DNA of 32,702 nt from Akkermansia sp. (GCA_017415555.1 JAFQGF010000004.1:1-32702); one strand, 5' to 3'; counted from the stretch's first letter, positions 1-10,066 are shown. Notes: generated by a model not told the origin, from the letters alone. Program-made: numbers and translations.

Positions 1-1
1 A

Positions 2-433
2 ATTGAGATTAATCGTGAAGCGATGCAGGAAGCGCAAGCTTGTTTTGGCTATTTTGCTTTGATGAGCAATGAAATAAAGGATGCGCGCGAGGCACTGCTG
101 CTCTACAGAAACCGAGACGTGGTAGAAAAAGCGTTCAGTAATATCAAGGAACGTTTGAATGGCAATCGCTTGCTCGTATCATCCGAGGAAGCTCTCGAAG
201 GTAAATTATTCGTGCATTTTATTGGGCTGTTCTTATTATCATACATCAAGAAGCAGATGCAGGAACATGAAATGTTCAGCAAATATACCATGTATTCTCT
301 GCTGGATGAGCTGGATGTGATAGAATGGATACACATCCCAGACAAGACTCCCATCGTTCGCAAAATACTCAACAAGCAGATTCAGATATACAAAAATATG
401 GCAGTCAAACCTCCCATCGATACCCTATCATAG
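2..433 (+). CDS. IS4/IS1634-type transposase, C-terminal part (cut by window edge)
   Basis: The reading frame is open from the first bases of the window, so this is the 3' part of a longer gene; the Met at 23 need not be the true start. It carries the YREK signature of IS4-superfamily DDE transposases, Y-x2-R-x3-E-x6-K, in YRNRDVVEKAFSNIK (frame residues about 37-51). The Glu is the last catalytic acid. A hydrophobic helix of the type FVHFIGLFLLSYIKK follows, as in IS1634-like members. The two catalytic Asp residues would lie upstream of the window. The C-terminus looks complete at a TAG stop. I could not define the terminal inverted repeat of the element. Confidence 0.8.
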   Translation: MEINREAMQEAQACFGYFALMSNEIKDAREALLLYRNRDVVEKAFSNIKERLNGNRLLVSSEEALEGKLFVHFIGLFLLSYIKKQMQEHEMFSKYTMYSLLDELDVIEWIHIPDKTPIVRKILNKQIQIYKNMAVKPPIDTLS

Positions 434-745
434 TGCGGTCTTTCGGGAATCTACGTTGAATTAGGCTCGCGGCTCGCCCGATAAATTTCAATTCATCGGG
501 CGGAATTGGAGCCTCCCGGAACTCTCATTCTTTGGGCTTACGCGTTCTGTTATTTTTTTGGGTTATTAAAGTTCGCTCTAAAATTTGGAATGACGTGCGA
601 AAAAATTGACTAATGTCGAATTTGAGGCTTGATTAAAGTTGGTAAAAGAGTACACTCACAGCAGTCATACTTTGCGGGTTGGTGCGGCTTATATTACTGG
701 TTTTGTCACTGTCCGTAAATCTCCTCTCATCCATAGATTTTTCTT
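434..745. other. Intergenic region between transposase and giant surface-protein gene
   Basis: These 312 bases hold no convincing ORF. A repeat arm and a small hairpin lie at 459-502 (listed separately). The rest, 503-745, is AT-rich and should contain the promoter of the giant gene. The only -35/-10 pair I can offer is TTGATT (629-634), 16 bp, TACACT (651-656), which is weak. The 9-mer ATTAAAGTT occurs twice (566-574, 632-640). No Shine-Dalgarno sequence is visible before the ATG at 746. Confidence 0.5.
459..502 (-). repeat. Solo repeat arm related to the 9657-10040 element, with hairpin
   Basis: On the minus strand this reads AATTGAAATT, a short GC-rich stretch, CGAGCC, then GCGAGCCTAATT. 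The same blocks in the same order form the left arm of the palindromic element at 9657-9733. An 8-bp perfect hairpin, CGCCCGAT (475-482) with ATCGGGCG (495-502), overlaps it. No T-run follows, so I do not call it a terminator. It is probably a degenerate or solo copy of the same repeat family. Confidence 0.55.
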
Positions 746-3700
746 ATGAAGTTTCATCTTCCGTGCAATCTGTTTAAGACTCTGATGGCTGTGGTTTGTG
801 TTCCTGGTATGACCGTTGCCGGGAATGATGCTAGCGGCACATATTCGCAGAGCGATAGTTATCTATATGTTAGCGCGCGAGAGTCTGTTGATGGTGATGT
901 TGCGGCGACAGCTCAGGCTACTGCGGAGGATGTTTCTGCGCTGCGCTGGGATTCCACAGCAGGTGAGCCTGCTGTGTGGGACACTGAGCAGACATCTGTG
1001 TGGAAGGATGCCACGAATGCAGACACCACCTACAAGGCGGGCTCTCACGCAGAGTTCGGCGATGCTGCCGGTTTGAACACGAAGGTTCAGATTGCTCCGG
1101 AGAATGTGACAGCCGAGACGGTCAAAATCAGCGGCAGCGGGTATCAGTTCATCGGTGGTGATATGGTGGTAACGGAGCAGCTGAGCGTGGAGGAATCTGC
1201 GGAGATTGACAGCGTGCTGGTGATTGGTTCCTCTACGTCTCCTTTGGAAATTCAGGTGGCCAAGGGAAAAACGCTCACGGCTTCTGTTCTGGAGACTGCT
1301 TTCAGAGGTACTCATGAGCACCATATTTATGAACATGGCTCTTTTGTGAAAAGCGGTGATGGTACGCTGAGTATTAAGAATGCGGTGCATGGTTCCATTA
1401 CTGGTACAACTGTTAAAGGGGGGGGGCTTGAGTTGGGCTCCGGTGTTTCTCTGGATGTGGGTGCCAATGAAATCAAGGGCGGTAAGCTGGAGAACGTGCA
1501 AATGCTGGTTACTGGCGAGCTGACACGCACCCTCACAGGTCAGACTGATACGGCGCACAATCTCATCAAATCAGCAGATGATAAGCATGCCGCCTTGCTG
1601 AAAGATGTGACGCTTAATGCCGGTACATCTACAGAGTATGCAACTTTGCAGAATGTCGTCTTTGCCGGCAACAGCACGCTGACGGGGTATATTACCTTCG
1701 AGTCGACCCAGGCGCAGCACGAAATTGGTGTGGCAACCGGCAGCACCCTTACTGTGCATAATGTCACCTTTGACCTGCGCGGTATCGCCGTCGGCTCGAA
1801 AGCGCTTATCGTTAACCGCGCTGTGGAAGATTCTGCTAACGGTCTGCTGAGCAAGGTGGAGATGCCTGCCGGCATCAGTGGCGTGCAGGGCGAGATTGTT
1901 GGCTGGAATACGGCTAAGTTTGTATACAGTGGTGTGGAGGTGAATCCCGCTGCGCTGGATACCAGCGTTGCGGGCATGGTTACTCTGATTGCCCACCATG
2001 AGGCCAATTTGTATTGGGATGGCTCTGAGAACAACTTATGGGACCCCACTTCCACGAACTGGAGTCTTGTCGAAAATGAGCTGGGGGATGAAAAGTTCAC
2101 CGCTCTCTCCCATGTTATCTTCGGTGATGGAACGCATATCAATCACCGCAACGATATCATCGTCACTCAGGACATGGTAGTGATGGATATGGACGTGCTT
2201 GCCGGCGGCTACAATTTCAGTGGTGCTCGAGTGGCTGTATTGAGCGATGCGTATCTTAAACCAGATGCGGGCAAGGTGACGTTCAACGACCAGTTCATTG
2301 TGATGGGAAATCTGAATACCGAAGGCGCCGGCAGCGTCGAGCTGTTGGGGGCGACCACTGTGGCTAAGAATGTAAATGCTCTTGCCAACAGCTTGACCAT
2401 CGCCGGTGACTTGATGGTAGGTGGAGACTTTATCATTAATGCGGGCAATGCCGAAACTGCCGGACACCTGGATATCACCGGCAATGTGACGGCAAAGAAC
2501 ATGAATATATCTGTGAGCGCCGGAGATAAGGCTGATGCCGCTTATAAGGAACATCTGGTGAACGTTACGGGCAATCTGTCTGTTGACAAGACCGAAGGCG
2601 CTATCACCATCGGCGGTACGGCGGAACAGCATTACCTCGGTGTTGTTACCGCGGGAAACCTCATTATCAATACCCAGGAGAATACGGTATACTTCGATCA
2701 CCTTCACGTCGGTAGCATGACAGTGGGTAAGGGGGCTCAAGTACATGTGCATACAGCTTCGGCATCGGTGTCTTTGTCAACCTCCGAAATCCCGGTTATT
2801 AACCTGGCTGGCACATTGGCACTGGATGTCGCCGGTGCTACCTATGACCGCGGCTATACGGTGAATCTGCAAGACGATGCCGCCCGGCTCAAGTTTGGCT
2901 CCGGTACAACCATCGGCGGGATGTCCATTATCGGCATAGCCGATGATAGCGGCTATACGAATTTGGCCATTGATGCTCCATCCAGCACTGCTACGATAAC
3001 ACACATGGAGAAGCTGGGCAACCTTTCCATTGTAGGCGGCTCCGTGACACTGAAGGATAGCACCGGTGTGGTACATGGTTCGCTGTCTCTTGATAAGGTC
3101 AAGTTGAACCTGAAAGCAAACAACCTCATGGCTGAAGGTTCGGGGGCTATCAATCTGACGAACGACTCCCGCCTGAATATCGGTTCGACCACGCAGAACC
3201 TGTCTGCCGACAATGCTATTTCTCTTTCTTCTGCATCTTCCATCACGGGTGATGCGAAAGGCACTGGTCTGGTGTTTGCTGATGGCGCATCCATTACCTA
3301 TGATAAGGCAGATAACTCCATCTCTGCCAACATGGTGGTAGACCAGGGGCATACGCTGAATATTGTTTCTGCTAACTCCGGCAGTTCTCTGGATATCTCC
3401 GGCAAGCTTTCCGGCAGTGGTGCTGTGCAGCTTTCCGGGGATGGCAAGGTGATGCTCTCCGCTGAAAATTCGTTCTCCGGCAGTGTGACAGTGGGGGATG
3501 GTTCCACGCTGTCTCTGCATGATGCATTGACGCTTTCTAAGGCAGGCGTTGTCCTCAATAACAACGGAACGCTGTCGTTGGATACGGATACGGCCGTATA
3601 TCTCAACTCTCTTACTTTCAACAGTGGCGCGACTCTTTCCTTCTCCACTATCGTTGATACAGATAAATTCGACGCTGACCAGGCGGCTCTGCATGTCACC

Positions 3701-6700
3701 TCCGATATAGGCGCCAGCGGTTCCGGTACGCTGAATATCTCTTTCGCAGACGCGCTGGAAAATCAGCGTACCTATAACCTCCTGACTGGTCTTTCCTCTC
3801 TTGACGGTATTACACTCAATGTGCAGCACAATGGTGTCGTGCTGCATGCCTCCCAGTACAAGGTTGCCTTTGATGCCCAAAGCGGCTTGCTCTACATGCA
3901 GACTCTCATGGGTAATGTATGGGAAGGTTTGGGGAGCAGCAATATTTGGAAAGTGGGCAATAACGATAAAAACTGGAGCGACCACAGCAATTATAATGAG
4001 GACACAGACTATGCCATTTTCGGCAATCTGACCAATGGAGCCCGCAACGAGATTGAGGTACAGGGTATGGTTGACCCGAAAGCCGTTTATTTCGTCGCAG
4101 ATGATACCGATTATACTCTCACCGGTTCGGGGCAACTTGCTTCCGATACGAAAATCAATAAGGATGGAAAGGCCGATGTTACCCTGGCATTTGGCGGGAA
4201 CAATGCTGTTGGCTCGGCCCTTGGCAATGTGGATATTCAGGCCGGGACGATGACGCTGGCGAATGATTTTGCTGTACAGCGAACGGTAACGGTTGCTTCC
4301 GGTGCGACGTTGCAGCTGCAGCAAAATGGTGTTGAGCTGATGCTGGTGGATACAGAGAAACAAGCCGTCAGCTATACGCTCTCCGCTAATGCCATAGGTA
4401 ATGCCATATTAAGTGGCGTGACCCTTGATGCCGATGGTATCAGAGGCGAAGTGCCCTCTGAAGACGATGGTACCGGAGCCGAATCTGAGTATAATTCATA
4501 CGCCCATAATTTGCTGGTTTCGGGTAATGCGGAATTGTCTTACCTTAATCTCAGAGATTTTGAGGCGAATGGTAACGTGACATTGTCTAACGTTAAATTG
4601 ACTTCTTCTAAGGGGGACTCTCATGTTTTGACGGATGTGACAATAGGCACGGGTGTTGTCGTGGACGATAAGGGCAACTACACTCTTTCCGGAAATCTTA
4701 CGTTCGATGGTACGCTCACCAATAACGGCAAGGTCACGTTGAGCGATATAACTCACGTTGAAATAGGTAAGATCAAGTATAAGCCTGAAGTTGATGCAAC
4801 GTCCGGCACGGCCAGATACCTTTATGAATTGATTAGCTCGTCAAGTCAGGATGGGTTGACTGCGTCGGAGATTGAGAAAAAGTATGTTTCCATCAATGGT
4901 GTAAACCTGGCTACCGGTTTGGCGAAAGGTGTTGAGGCGTTTTTCAAGGATAACAGGAACGGCTCGTTTACTGTGAGTATCGCAGATGGTACGGTCGGTA
5001 TGCCGCAGTGGGATGAGCGCTGGGGCAAGACGGAAAATGCCCCCGGTATCTCCCGCCTGTATAGCAGTACTGCTGACTACTTTGAGATGGCGGCAGGCAA
5101 TGGTGGGAAGTCGAGCTATTACATGTATGATACCCTTGTCAATGAGACAAATGCTGCCAAGGTGAACGACGGAAACGCTATCGTGGTGACGCTGTCCTCT
5201 GTTGCAACAGGTGCGCATGCTGTCGGCAGTCGCTACGATGGGAAAAATGTTGACCACGAGGTGTGGATAGAGGATCGCTCTTACATCAAAAACATTATCG
5301 GAGGTTTGGATAATGAGGATCGTGTGACGCCGAATACTTCGCAAAATGCCGCAACTCACATTCTGGTGAACTCTTTCGTCCAAGACGACGAAGATCCTCC
5401 CAAAGACGGTCTATGGTATACATGGGAGAAGGAATACATTATTGGCGGTTCCCGCTGGTGCAATCAGAATGCAGAGAGCTTTGTGACGGTGCAGAATGGC
5501 GAAGTTTACAATATTTTCGGTGGTTCTTGCGGTGCTACATACGATAAAGCTAAAGAAGTTATAGATGAGTGGGGTAATACTATATATGTAGAAGACTGGG
5601 GAAATCCTGTATTTAAAGATGAGTCGGGAAATGTTGTTACCAATGAGTGGGGTAGCCCTCTTTATGTGACGCAGAAGGGTACCACCCATGTTTTTGTAGA
5701 GGGCGGAAAAGTCGGTGAAATCTTTGCCGCCGGCTTTTACTGTACACTTGAAGGTACACAGTGGGTGAACGATCGCCCGCGTGCCGTGGAATTGGTGCTG
5801 ACCGGCGGAAAGCTCGGCGGCGAAAACTTGCGTGTTTTCGGCGGTGGAGATCGTGGCTATGTGGCTGGCGATATTTATGTGCGCATGGAAGGCGATGCCG
5901 AGATTATTTCTCGTCTGTTGGGAGGCTCGAATGTCGGCTATGTGAAGGGTAATATCGAGATGGATCTCATCAGTGGTAAGGCATTCAGAGTAGATGCCGC
6001 AGGTTTGGGTTGGAGATACGAATGGGAGGAAAATGGTCAAACTGTGGTTTATTATGATCCCGCTAACATTGAAGGTAACGTATTGGTAAATCTTTACAGT
6101 GATTTCAAACTGGGGCATGGTTCTGATTTCGATCTGAAAGCCGGTATTTACGGTGGTATGGAGACGACGAACTATGTCACGCTCATTGGAGATTGCACCA
6201 GCACGCTTCATTTTGCGGAGGGCGCCAAATATGAGCTGGGTAAACTTGATGCTGGCGGCTACACGGCTTCTGAGGAGTCCATCATCGTGACTGGCTTTGA
6301 CCGCTTTACCCTGGAAGAAGGGGCGCATGCTGTGCTGGCTCTCGGGTATTTTGATATCGATATGGATCCTAACCGCACCCTCGATATCATTGGTAAGGGT
6401 GTGGTCGAGGTGATTGGTCACGGTGCGAACTTCGGGCGCAACATTAAGCTTTCCGGCGGGGCAACGCTGAAGGTGTCCACCAGTGACATTAAGCCTGCGA
6501 CGGCCAACGATTTCCGCACAATCAGTGTAACGAGCGGTTCGACCCTGGACCTTACCGGCTATCCGGTGGTGACCGCGGGCACTACCCACACCGGGCTGGG
6601 CTTCAAAACAGACATCTGTGGCGATGGCGTGGATGGTAAGGGAGCTATCTTCAAGGGGACGGTACATAAAACGGATGCAGATAAAACGCTCTCTGCCGAC

Positions 6701-9544
6701 ATGGTTTCTCTTCCCGAGGTCACGCTCACGGGCAATGCCTCTGTTGGAGTGATGAACCATGAGGTTCTCCACATGTGCGGCTATCAACAGGGAAAAACGA
6801 CTCTTGCGTTGAATGGCTATACCTTCACCAAGCAAGGCTTGGGTACATTTGTTGCCAGAAACGTAGAAATGTCGGAGGGTACGATATTGGTACACAATGG
6901 CGATATGTACATCGATAAGGGCACTCTGAGTCCCGATACCGACATTGTGTTGGCTGCCGGAACTTCGCTGACCCTGAGTTCTGTGAAATCGGTGGATGGT
7001 GTGGCTCCGTCTATTCATGCGCTGAGTGGTGCTGGCCGTGTTATTCTGAATGACACAGCACTTACGCTGCATACGACCAGTAATTCTGTATATAATCCCG
7101 ATTATTACATGAAGGAAGAGCTGTCCTACGACCAGTTCATGAGCACCACGGGCTTTGGTTATGGGGTATTCAGTGGCACCATAGGTGAGGAGATCGGCTC
7201 CAGCAGTCTCAGCAAGACCGGAGATGGTGTGCACTATCTCTCCGGCAGTGCCAATACATACTCCGGCGGAACATTCATAAAGGAAGGCAGACTCTACCTG
7301 TTGGGTACCTCTGCACAGAGTATGTTTGTCAAGGGGGATGCCGACGGAGAGGAGGCTACCGTGGTGGCTTCCGGTGTGGCGGGTACCGGTGCTATTACCT
7401 GGGCCGGTACGGGTGCCGAGCTTTACCTGGGTCATGGTTCCCGTATTTACAACGATGGTATTTACAACGATGGTAAGACCAACGAGCAGGGGGGCGTGAT
7501 GACCATCGGCGTGGAAGGTGTGGTCAACGGCAAGCTTGCTGATTTCGTCGGTATTCACAGCAAGGGGGCAGATGGTTCCTTGAGCTATGTCATTATGGGT
7601 GGCGAGGAGTATGTGGAGATTGACACTCATAACCTGAAGTCCATTTCCGTCAATGCTAAGTATGCCAATGGTAAAGACTATGTGGCCGACAAGGATATTG
7701 ATCGCAACCTGATGCTGCTGGTGAAGGCTTCCAAATGGCAGACGGCAAAGGATGCTGCTGTAAAGGGCTGCTCCGATACGGGGTACAACGAGGCGGTATA
7801 CTCAGGCGTGCTGAGTGGGGATGCTATGCTGCGTAAGGTGGGGATTGGTACCCTCGTGATTGACCAGGCCAACTCATACACTCGTGGTACGGAAATTGCA
7901 GGTGGTACGCTCCGCGTACGAGGCTGGGGCACGCTGGGTGAAAATAAGAAAGAGAACGCGGTCAACATGACGCAAGAGGGCTCAACCCTCATGTTCACCT
8001 ACAACACGGGCTATGGCGATGAACCCTCCGAGATAGCCAATAATATCCAGCTGAAGGGTACCGGCGATGCTCGCTGGGAGGGCCAGGCGGCAACAGATGG
8101 CGGTACTGCAGCCCTTATTTCGGCCATAGGCCCGGCTTCCACCCTGACGCTCAGCGGCGACATTTCCGGCACTGGCAATGTGCGCCACTCGGGCGAGGGT
8201 AAGCTGGTGCTCAGTGGCGATTCCTCCTACTCCGGCGGCACCTATGTTTCCCGTGGTACTGTCGAGGTACAGAGCGCAACGGGCCTGGGCGCAACGGGGC
8301 TGGCCTCTACAGATAAGCCGGGGGCTGTTACCGTTGAGCATGATGCTGATTTGCATGTCACTGTAGAGAAAGGCTACACGGATTCGCGGATGGTGACGAC
8401 ACTTGCCGGTGAGAATAACATCGCGGGCGATGTGTCCATTGTGGGCACGGATTCCACGGAGCGTATTCTCCATATGGCAAGTGATGGCTATAATGCCGCA
8501 TCGACCTCACTGGGGGCCAATGGTACACTCCTGCTCAATGGCGCAGCTGTTAACGGCAAGGCTGTAAGTGCACATTCCCATGAGCTTACGGGTAACGGCT
8601 CGGCTGTGGTGTCCGATGCCGCAGGTACGGGCGCCGCCATGAAGTTCGATTCCATCATTGACTATACGGGCGATTTCCGTGTGGAGGGCAATAACGCCTC
8701 CATCGCGGTGGATTCCGGTAAATTTGAGGGTGGCAGTATTCATGTGAGCGGTAAGAACGCCTCTGTCAATATTGTTGCCGGTATTTCCATCACGGATGGT
8801 GAAACCCTGAGTCTGAGCTCTGCTGGTGATTTCTTGTCTGCTTCGGGGCTGGATGGCGCTGGCGCGTCAGTAACCACCTCAGGTACGATAAGTATTGCCG
8901 CCGGTGCAGTGTTGTCGGTGAGCAATCAGAGTAAAAAGTACACATTCAACATCGCACAGCTTCAGGAAGATAGTAGCCTCGATGTTGCTCATTTCGCTCT
9001 CATGCAGGCGCCGTCTACCTTCTCGGACGTTGTTTATAAAGAGGTGGGTACAAATTCCGTTAAGTACGATGGTCGCTACGACCTCAGTATCGCGGTTAAC
9101 ACCCAGGCTGCAGGTGCTGCGCAGGCTACTGGCGGGGTGACGCTGGATGGTGGCTCCACTTACAATACTGAAATGGCCAACACCAGCCTGATGGGTGGTC
9201 GCCTGACGCTTGATACGATGGAGAACAGCCTCATAAACTTCTTCACTACAACGGATGTGACCATCGATGGTCTTGCCGACACTCAGTTGGTTCTGTTCAG
9301 TGATGTAAATGGTGTATACTTCGGCTATGATAAGGTAATGGCTGATGCCAATACCGGCATTTACTACACCCGTGCCGATCGCTACTTCGCGGGTTCCGAC
9401 TACATCGATGCCAGCACCCTTCTGGTGTACGATTCCTACGCTTCTATTGTATACCTGCACATGGAAGCCATCCCCGAACCCGCTACTGCCACGCTTTCGC
9501 TGCTCGCACTCGCTGCACTCGCAGCTCGCCGCCGCAGAAAGTAA
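746..9544 (+). CDS. Giant PEP-CTERM surface protein with autotransporter-associated strand repeats
   Basis: A 2932-residue secreted protein. A signal peptide covers about residues 1-26 (likely cleavage near TVAG). The body is Gly/Ser/Thr/Asn-rich beta-solenoid sequence. Autotransporter-associated beta-strand repeats of the form LSGxGxLxLSGxNxYSGGTxV occur near residues 896, 2153, 2360 and 2479. Trp-rich modules that read W..W....F start near 75, 420 and 1056, which suggests module duplication. A Gly-rich segment with GG-(K/E)-(V/I) turns spans about 1585-1770. The C-terminus is a PEP-CTERM tail: PEPATAT at about 2909, a hydrophobic helix, then RRRRK. Family knowledge says such tails are processed by an exosortase and used for surface sorting. 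No autotransporter barrel is visible. A G9 run lies at codons 225-227. The ligand is unknown; an adhesin or matrix role is inferred. Confidence 0.9.
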   Translation: MKFHLPCNLFKTLMAVVCVPGMTVAGNDASGTYSQSDSYLYVSARESVDGDVAATAQATAEDVSALRWDSTAGEPAVWDTEQTSVWKDATNADTTYKAGSHAEFGDAAGLNTKVQIAPENVTAETVKISGSGYQFIGGDMVVTEQLSVEESAEIDSVLVIGSSTSPLEIQVAKGKTLTASVLETAFRGTHEHHIYEHGSFVKSGDGTLSIKNAVHGSITGTTVKGGGLELGSGVSLDVGANEIKGGKLENVQMLVTGELTRTLTGQTDTAHNLIKSADDKHAALLKDVTLNAGTSTEYATLQNVVFAGNSTLTGYITFESTQAQHEIGVATGSTLTVHNVTFDLRGIAVGSKALIVNRAVEDSANGLLSKVEMPAGISGVQGEIVGWNTAKFVYSGVEVNPAALDTSVAGMVTLIAHHEANLYWDGSENNLWDPTSTNWSLVENELGDEKFTALSHVIFGDGTHINHRNDIIVTQDMVVMDMDVLAGGYNFSGARVAVLSDAYLKPDAGKVTFNDQFIVMGNLNTEGAGSVELLGATTVAKNVNALANSLTIAGDLMVGGDFIINAGNAETAGHLDITGNVTAKNMNISVSAGDKADAAYKEHLVNVTGNLSVDKTEGAITIGGTAEQHYLGVVTAGNLIINTQENTVYFDHLHVGSMTVGKGAQVHVHTASASVSLSTSEIPVINLAGTLALDVAGATYDRGYTVNLQDDAARLKFGSGTTIGGMSIIGIADDSGYTNLAIDAPSSTATITHMEKLGNLSIVGGSVTLKDSTGVVHGSLSLDKVKLNLKANNLMAEGSGAINLTNDSRLNIGSTTQNLSADNAISLSSASSITGDAKGTGLVFADGASITYDKADNSISANMVVDQGHTLNIVSANSGSSLDISGKLSGSGAVQLSGDGKVMLSAENSFSGSVTVGDGSTLSLHDALTLSKAGVVLNNNGTLSLDTDTAVYLNSLTFNSGATLSFSTIVDTDKFDADQAALHVTSDIGASGSGTLNISFADALENQRTYNLLTGLSSLDGITLNVQHNGVVLHASQYKVAFDAQSGLLYMQTLMGNVWEGLGSSNIWKVGNNDKNWSDHSNYNEDTDYAIFGNLTNGARNEIEVQGMVDPKAVYFVADDTDYTLTGSGQLASDTKINKDGKADVTLAFGGNNAVGSALGNVDIQAGTMTLANDFAVQRTVTVASGATLQLQQNGVELMLVDTEKQAVSYTLSANAIGNAILSGVTLDADGIRGEVPSEDDGTGAESEYNSYAHNLLVSGNAELSYLNLRDFEANGNVTLSNVKLTSSKGDSHVLTDVTIGTGVVVDDKGNYTLSGNLTFDGTLTNNGKVTLSDITHVEIGKIKYKPEVDATSGTARYLYELISSSSQDGLTASEIEKKYVSINGVNLATGLAKGVEAFFKDNRNGSFTVSIADGTVGMPQWDERWGKTENAPGISRLYSSTADYFEMAAGNGGKSSYYMYDTLVNETNAAKVNDGNAIVVTLSSVATGAHAVGSRYDGKNVDHEVWIEDRSYIKNIIGGLDNEDRVTPNTSQNAATHILVNSFVQDDEDPPKDGLWYTWEKEYIIGGSRWCNQNAESFVTVQNGEVYNIFGGSCGATYDKAKEVIDEWGNTIYVEDWGNPVFKDESGNVVTNEWGSPLYVTQKGTTHVFVEGGKVGEIFAAGFYCTLEGTQWVNDRPRAVELVLTGGKLGGENLRVFGGGDRGYVAGDIYVRMEGDAEIISRLLGGSNVGYVKGNIEMDLISGKAFRVDAAGLGWRYEWEENGQTVVYYDPANIEGNVLVNLYSDFKLGHGSDFDLKAGIYGGMETTNYVTLIGDCTSTLHFAEGAKYELGKLDAGGYTASEESIIVTGFDRFTLEEGAHAVLALGYFDIDMDPNRTLDIIGKGVVEVIGHGANFGRNIKLSGGATLKVSTSDIKPATANDFRTISVTSGSTLDLTGYPVVTAGTTHTGLGFKTDICGDGVDGKGAIFKGTVHKTDADKTLSADMVSLPEVTLTGNASVGVMNHEVLHMCGYQQGKTTLALNGYTFTKQGLGTFVARNVEMSEGTILVHNGDMYIDKGTLSPDTDIVLAAGTSLTLSSVKSVDGVAPSIHALSGAGRVILNDTALTLHTTSNSVYNPDYYMKEELSYDQFMSTTGFGYGVFSGTIGEEIGSSSLSKTGDGVHYLSGSANTYSGGTFIKEGRLYLLGTSAQSMFVKGDADGEEATVVASGVAGTGAITWAGTGAELYLGHGSRIYNDGIYNDGKTNEQGGVMTIGVEGVVNGKLADFVGIHSKGADGSLSYVIMGGEEYVEIDTHNLKSISVNAKYANGKDYVADKDIDRNLMLLVKASKWQTAKDAAVKGCSDTGYNEAVYSGVLSGDAMLRKVGIGTLVIDQANSYTRGTEIAGGTLRVRGWGTLGENKKENAVNMTQEGSTLMFTYNTGYGDEPSEIANNIQLKGTGDARWEGQAATDGGTAALISAIGPASTLTLSGDISGTGNVRHSGEGKLVLSGDSSYSGGTYVSRGTVEVQSATGLGATGLASTDKPGAVTVEHDADLHVTVEKGYTDSRMVTTLAGENNIAGDVSIVGTDSTERILHMASDGYNAASTSLGANGTLLLNGAAVNGKAVSAHSHELTGNGSAVVSDAAGTGAAMKFDSIIDYTGDFRVEGNNASIAVDSGKFEGGSIHVSGKNASVNIVAGISITDGETLSLSSAGDFLSASGLDGAGASVTTSGTISIAAGAVLSVSNQSKKYTFNIAQLQEDSSLDVAHFALMQAPSTFSDVVYKEVGTNSVKYDGRYDLSIAVNTQAAGAAQATGGVTLDGGSTYNTEMANTSLMGGRLTLDTMENSLINFFTTTDVTIDGLADTQLVLFSDVNGVYFGYDKVMADANTGIYYTRADRYFAGSDYIDASTLLVYDSYASIVYLHMEAIPEPATATLSLLALAALAARRRRK
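1418..1426 (+). repeat. In-frame poly-G tract (G9), possible slippage site
   Basis: Nine consecutive G encode exactly three Gly codons (residues 225-227) of the giant surface protein. Adding one G gives GCT then TGA directly after the tract. Losing one G leads to a TGA after roughly 38 codons. Either length change would remove more than 2600 residues. G tracts of this length are classic slipped-strand phase-variation sites in other surface protein genes. Confidence 0.75.
7443..7472 (+). repeat. 15-bp perfect tandem duplication inside giant gene
   Basis: The unit GTATTTACAACGATG occurs twice head to tail and encodes IYNDG-IYNDG. It keeps the frame, so it changes protein length by five residues without disrupting the gene. 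It looks like a recent duplication. Confidence 0.8.
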
Positions 9545-9573
9545 GGGAGTCGGTTTATTCACAAGTTATCAGT

Positions 9574-9606
9574 CGGCGTCCCCGGAACAGGGGACGCCGG
9601 TTTGGT
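9574..9606 (+). terminator. Terminator hairpin after giant surface-protein gene
   Basis: A perfect 10-bp stem, CGGCGTCCCC with GGGGACGCCG, encloses a six-base loop 29 bp after the stop codon. The downstream sequence is only moderately T-rich (GTTTGG), so efficiency is uncertain. Confidence 0.65.
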
Positions 9607-9656
9607 AATGTCACCTTGGCATTGGCGTAATCAGCCCCGGAGATTCATTTACTCTG

Positions 9657-10040
9657 TAAATTGAAATTGGGCGGGGGGGGCGAGCCGTCAGGCGAGCCTA
9701 ATTAAGAGCCTCGCCGAACGGCGAGGCGGCATAAAATAGCCACGGGTGGAGTGAGCAACGCGAACGAAACCCGTGGGAAAGTCAAAAAAACAAAGAGAAC
9801 CCCACCGGATGGTGGGGTGGCACCCTGTCACGGCGTAGGGCGTGAGCCCGGAGACGGAAAAGCGATGCTACATATTGAAGCCTGGGCATTATGCCACCCC
9901 TCCTTTCGTCGGGGTTCCAATATTTATACATCTCCTCCCCAGGGCTGAAGCCCTGGGCTCCATATGCCGCCTCGCCATGCGGCGAGGCTCTTAATTTGGC
10001 TCGCCTGAAGGCTCGCATTACTTAGCCCAATTTCAATTTA
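9657..10040. mobile_element. MITE-like palindromic element, 384 bp, non-coding
   Basis: The ends are a perfect 16-bp inverted repeat (9657-9672, TAAATTGAAATTGGGC, and its complement at 10025-10040). They continue inward as imperfect arms (9657-9733 and 9963-10040) that themselves contain GCCTCGCCG...CGGCGAGGC hairpins. The core holds more hairpins: CCACGGGT/ACCCGTGG (9740-9776), ACCCCACC/GGTGGGGT (9799-9818) and CCCAGGGCT/AGCCCTGGG (9938-9957). Short ORFs inside look spurious. Such hairpin-dense repeats are common in PVC and Bacteroidota genomes and are usually moved in trans; that origin is inferred. The flanks 9607-9656 and 10041-10066 hold nothing I can identify. Confidence 0.7.
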
Positions 10041-10066
10041 TCGCTCGTTTTTCCCGTGTATTTTCC

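Noticed and set aside
5411..7630. 739-codon minus-strand ORF opposite the giant surface-protein gene
   Set aside because: It lies wholly antisense to a strongly supported gene, is rich in His, Ile and Thr in the way of a shadow frame, and has no recognisable domain. The same applies to 2777-4363 and the other minus-strand frames there.
9751..10018. Small ORFs on both strands inside the palindromic element
   Set aside because: They follow from hairpin sequence in a repeat and have no start signals, domain or codon pattern suggesting a protein.
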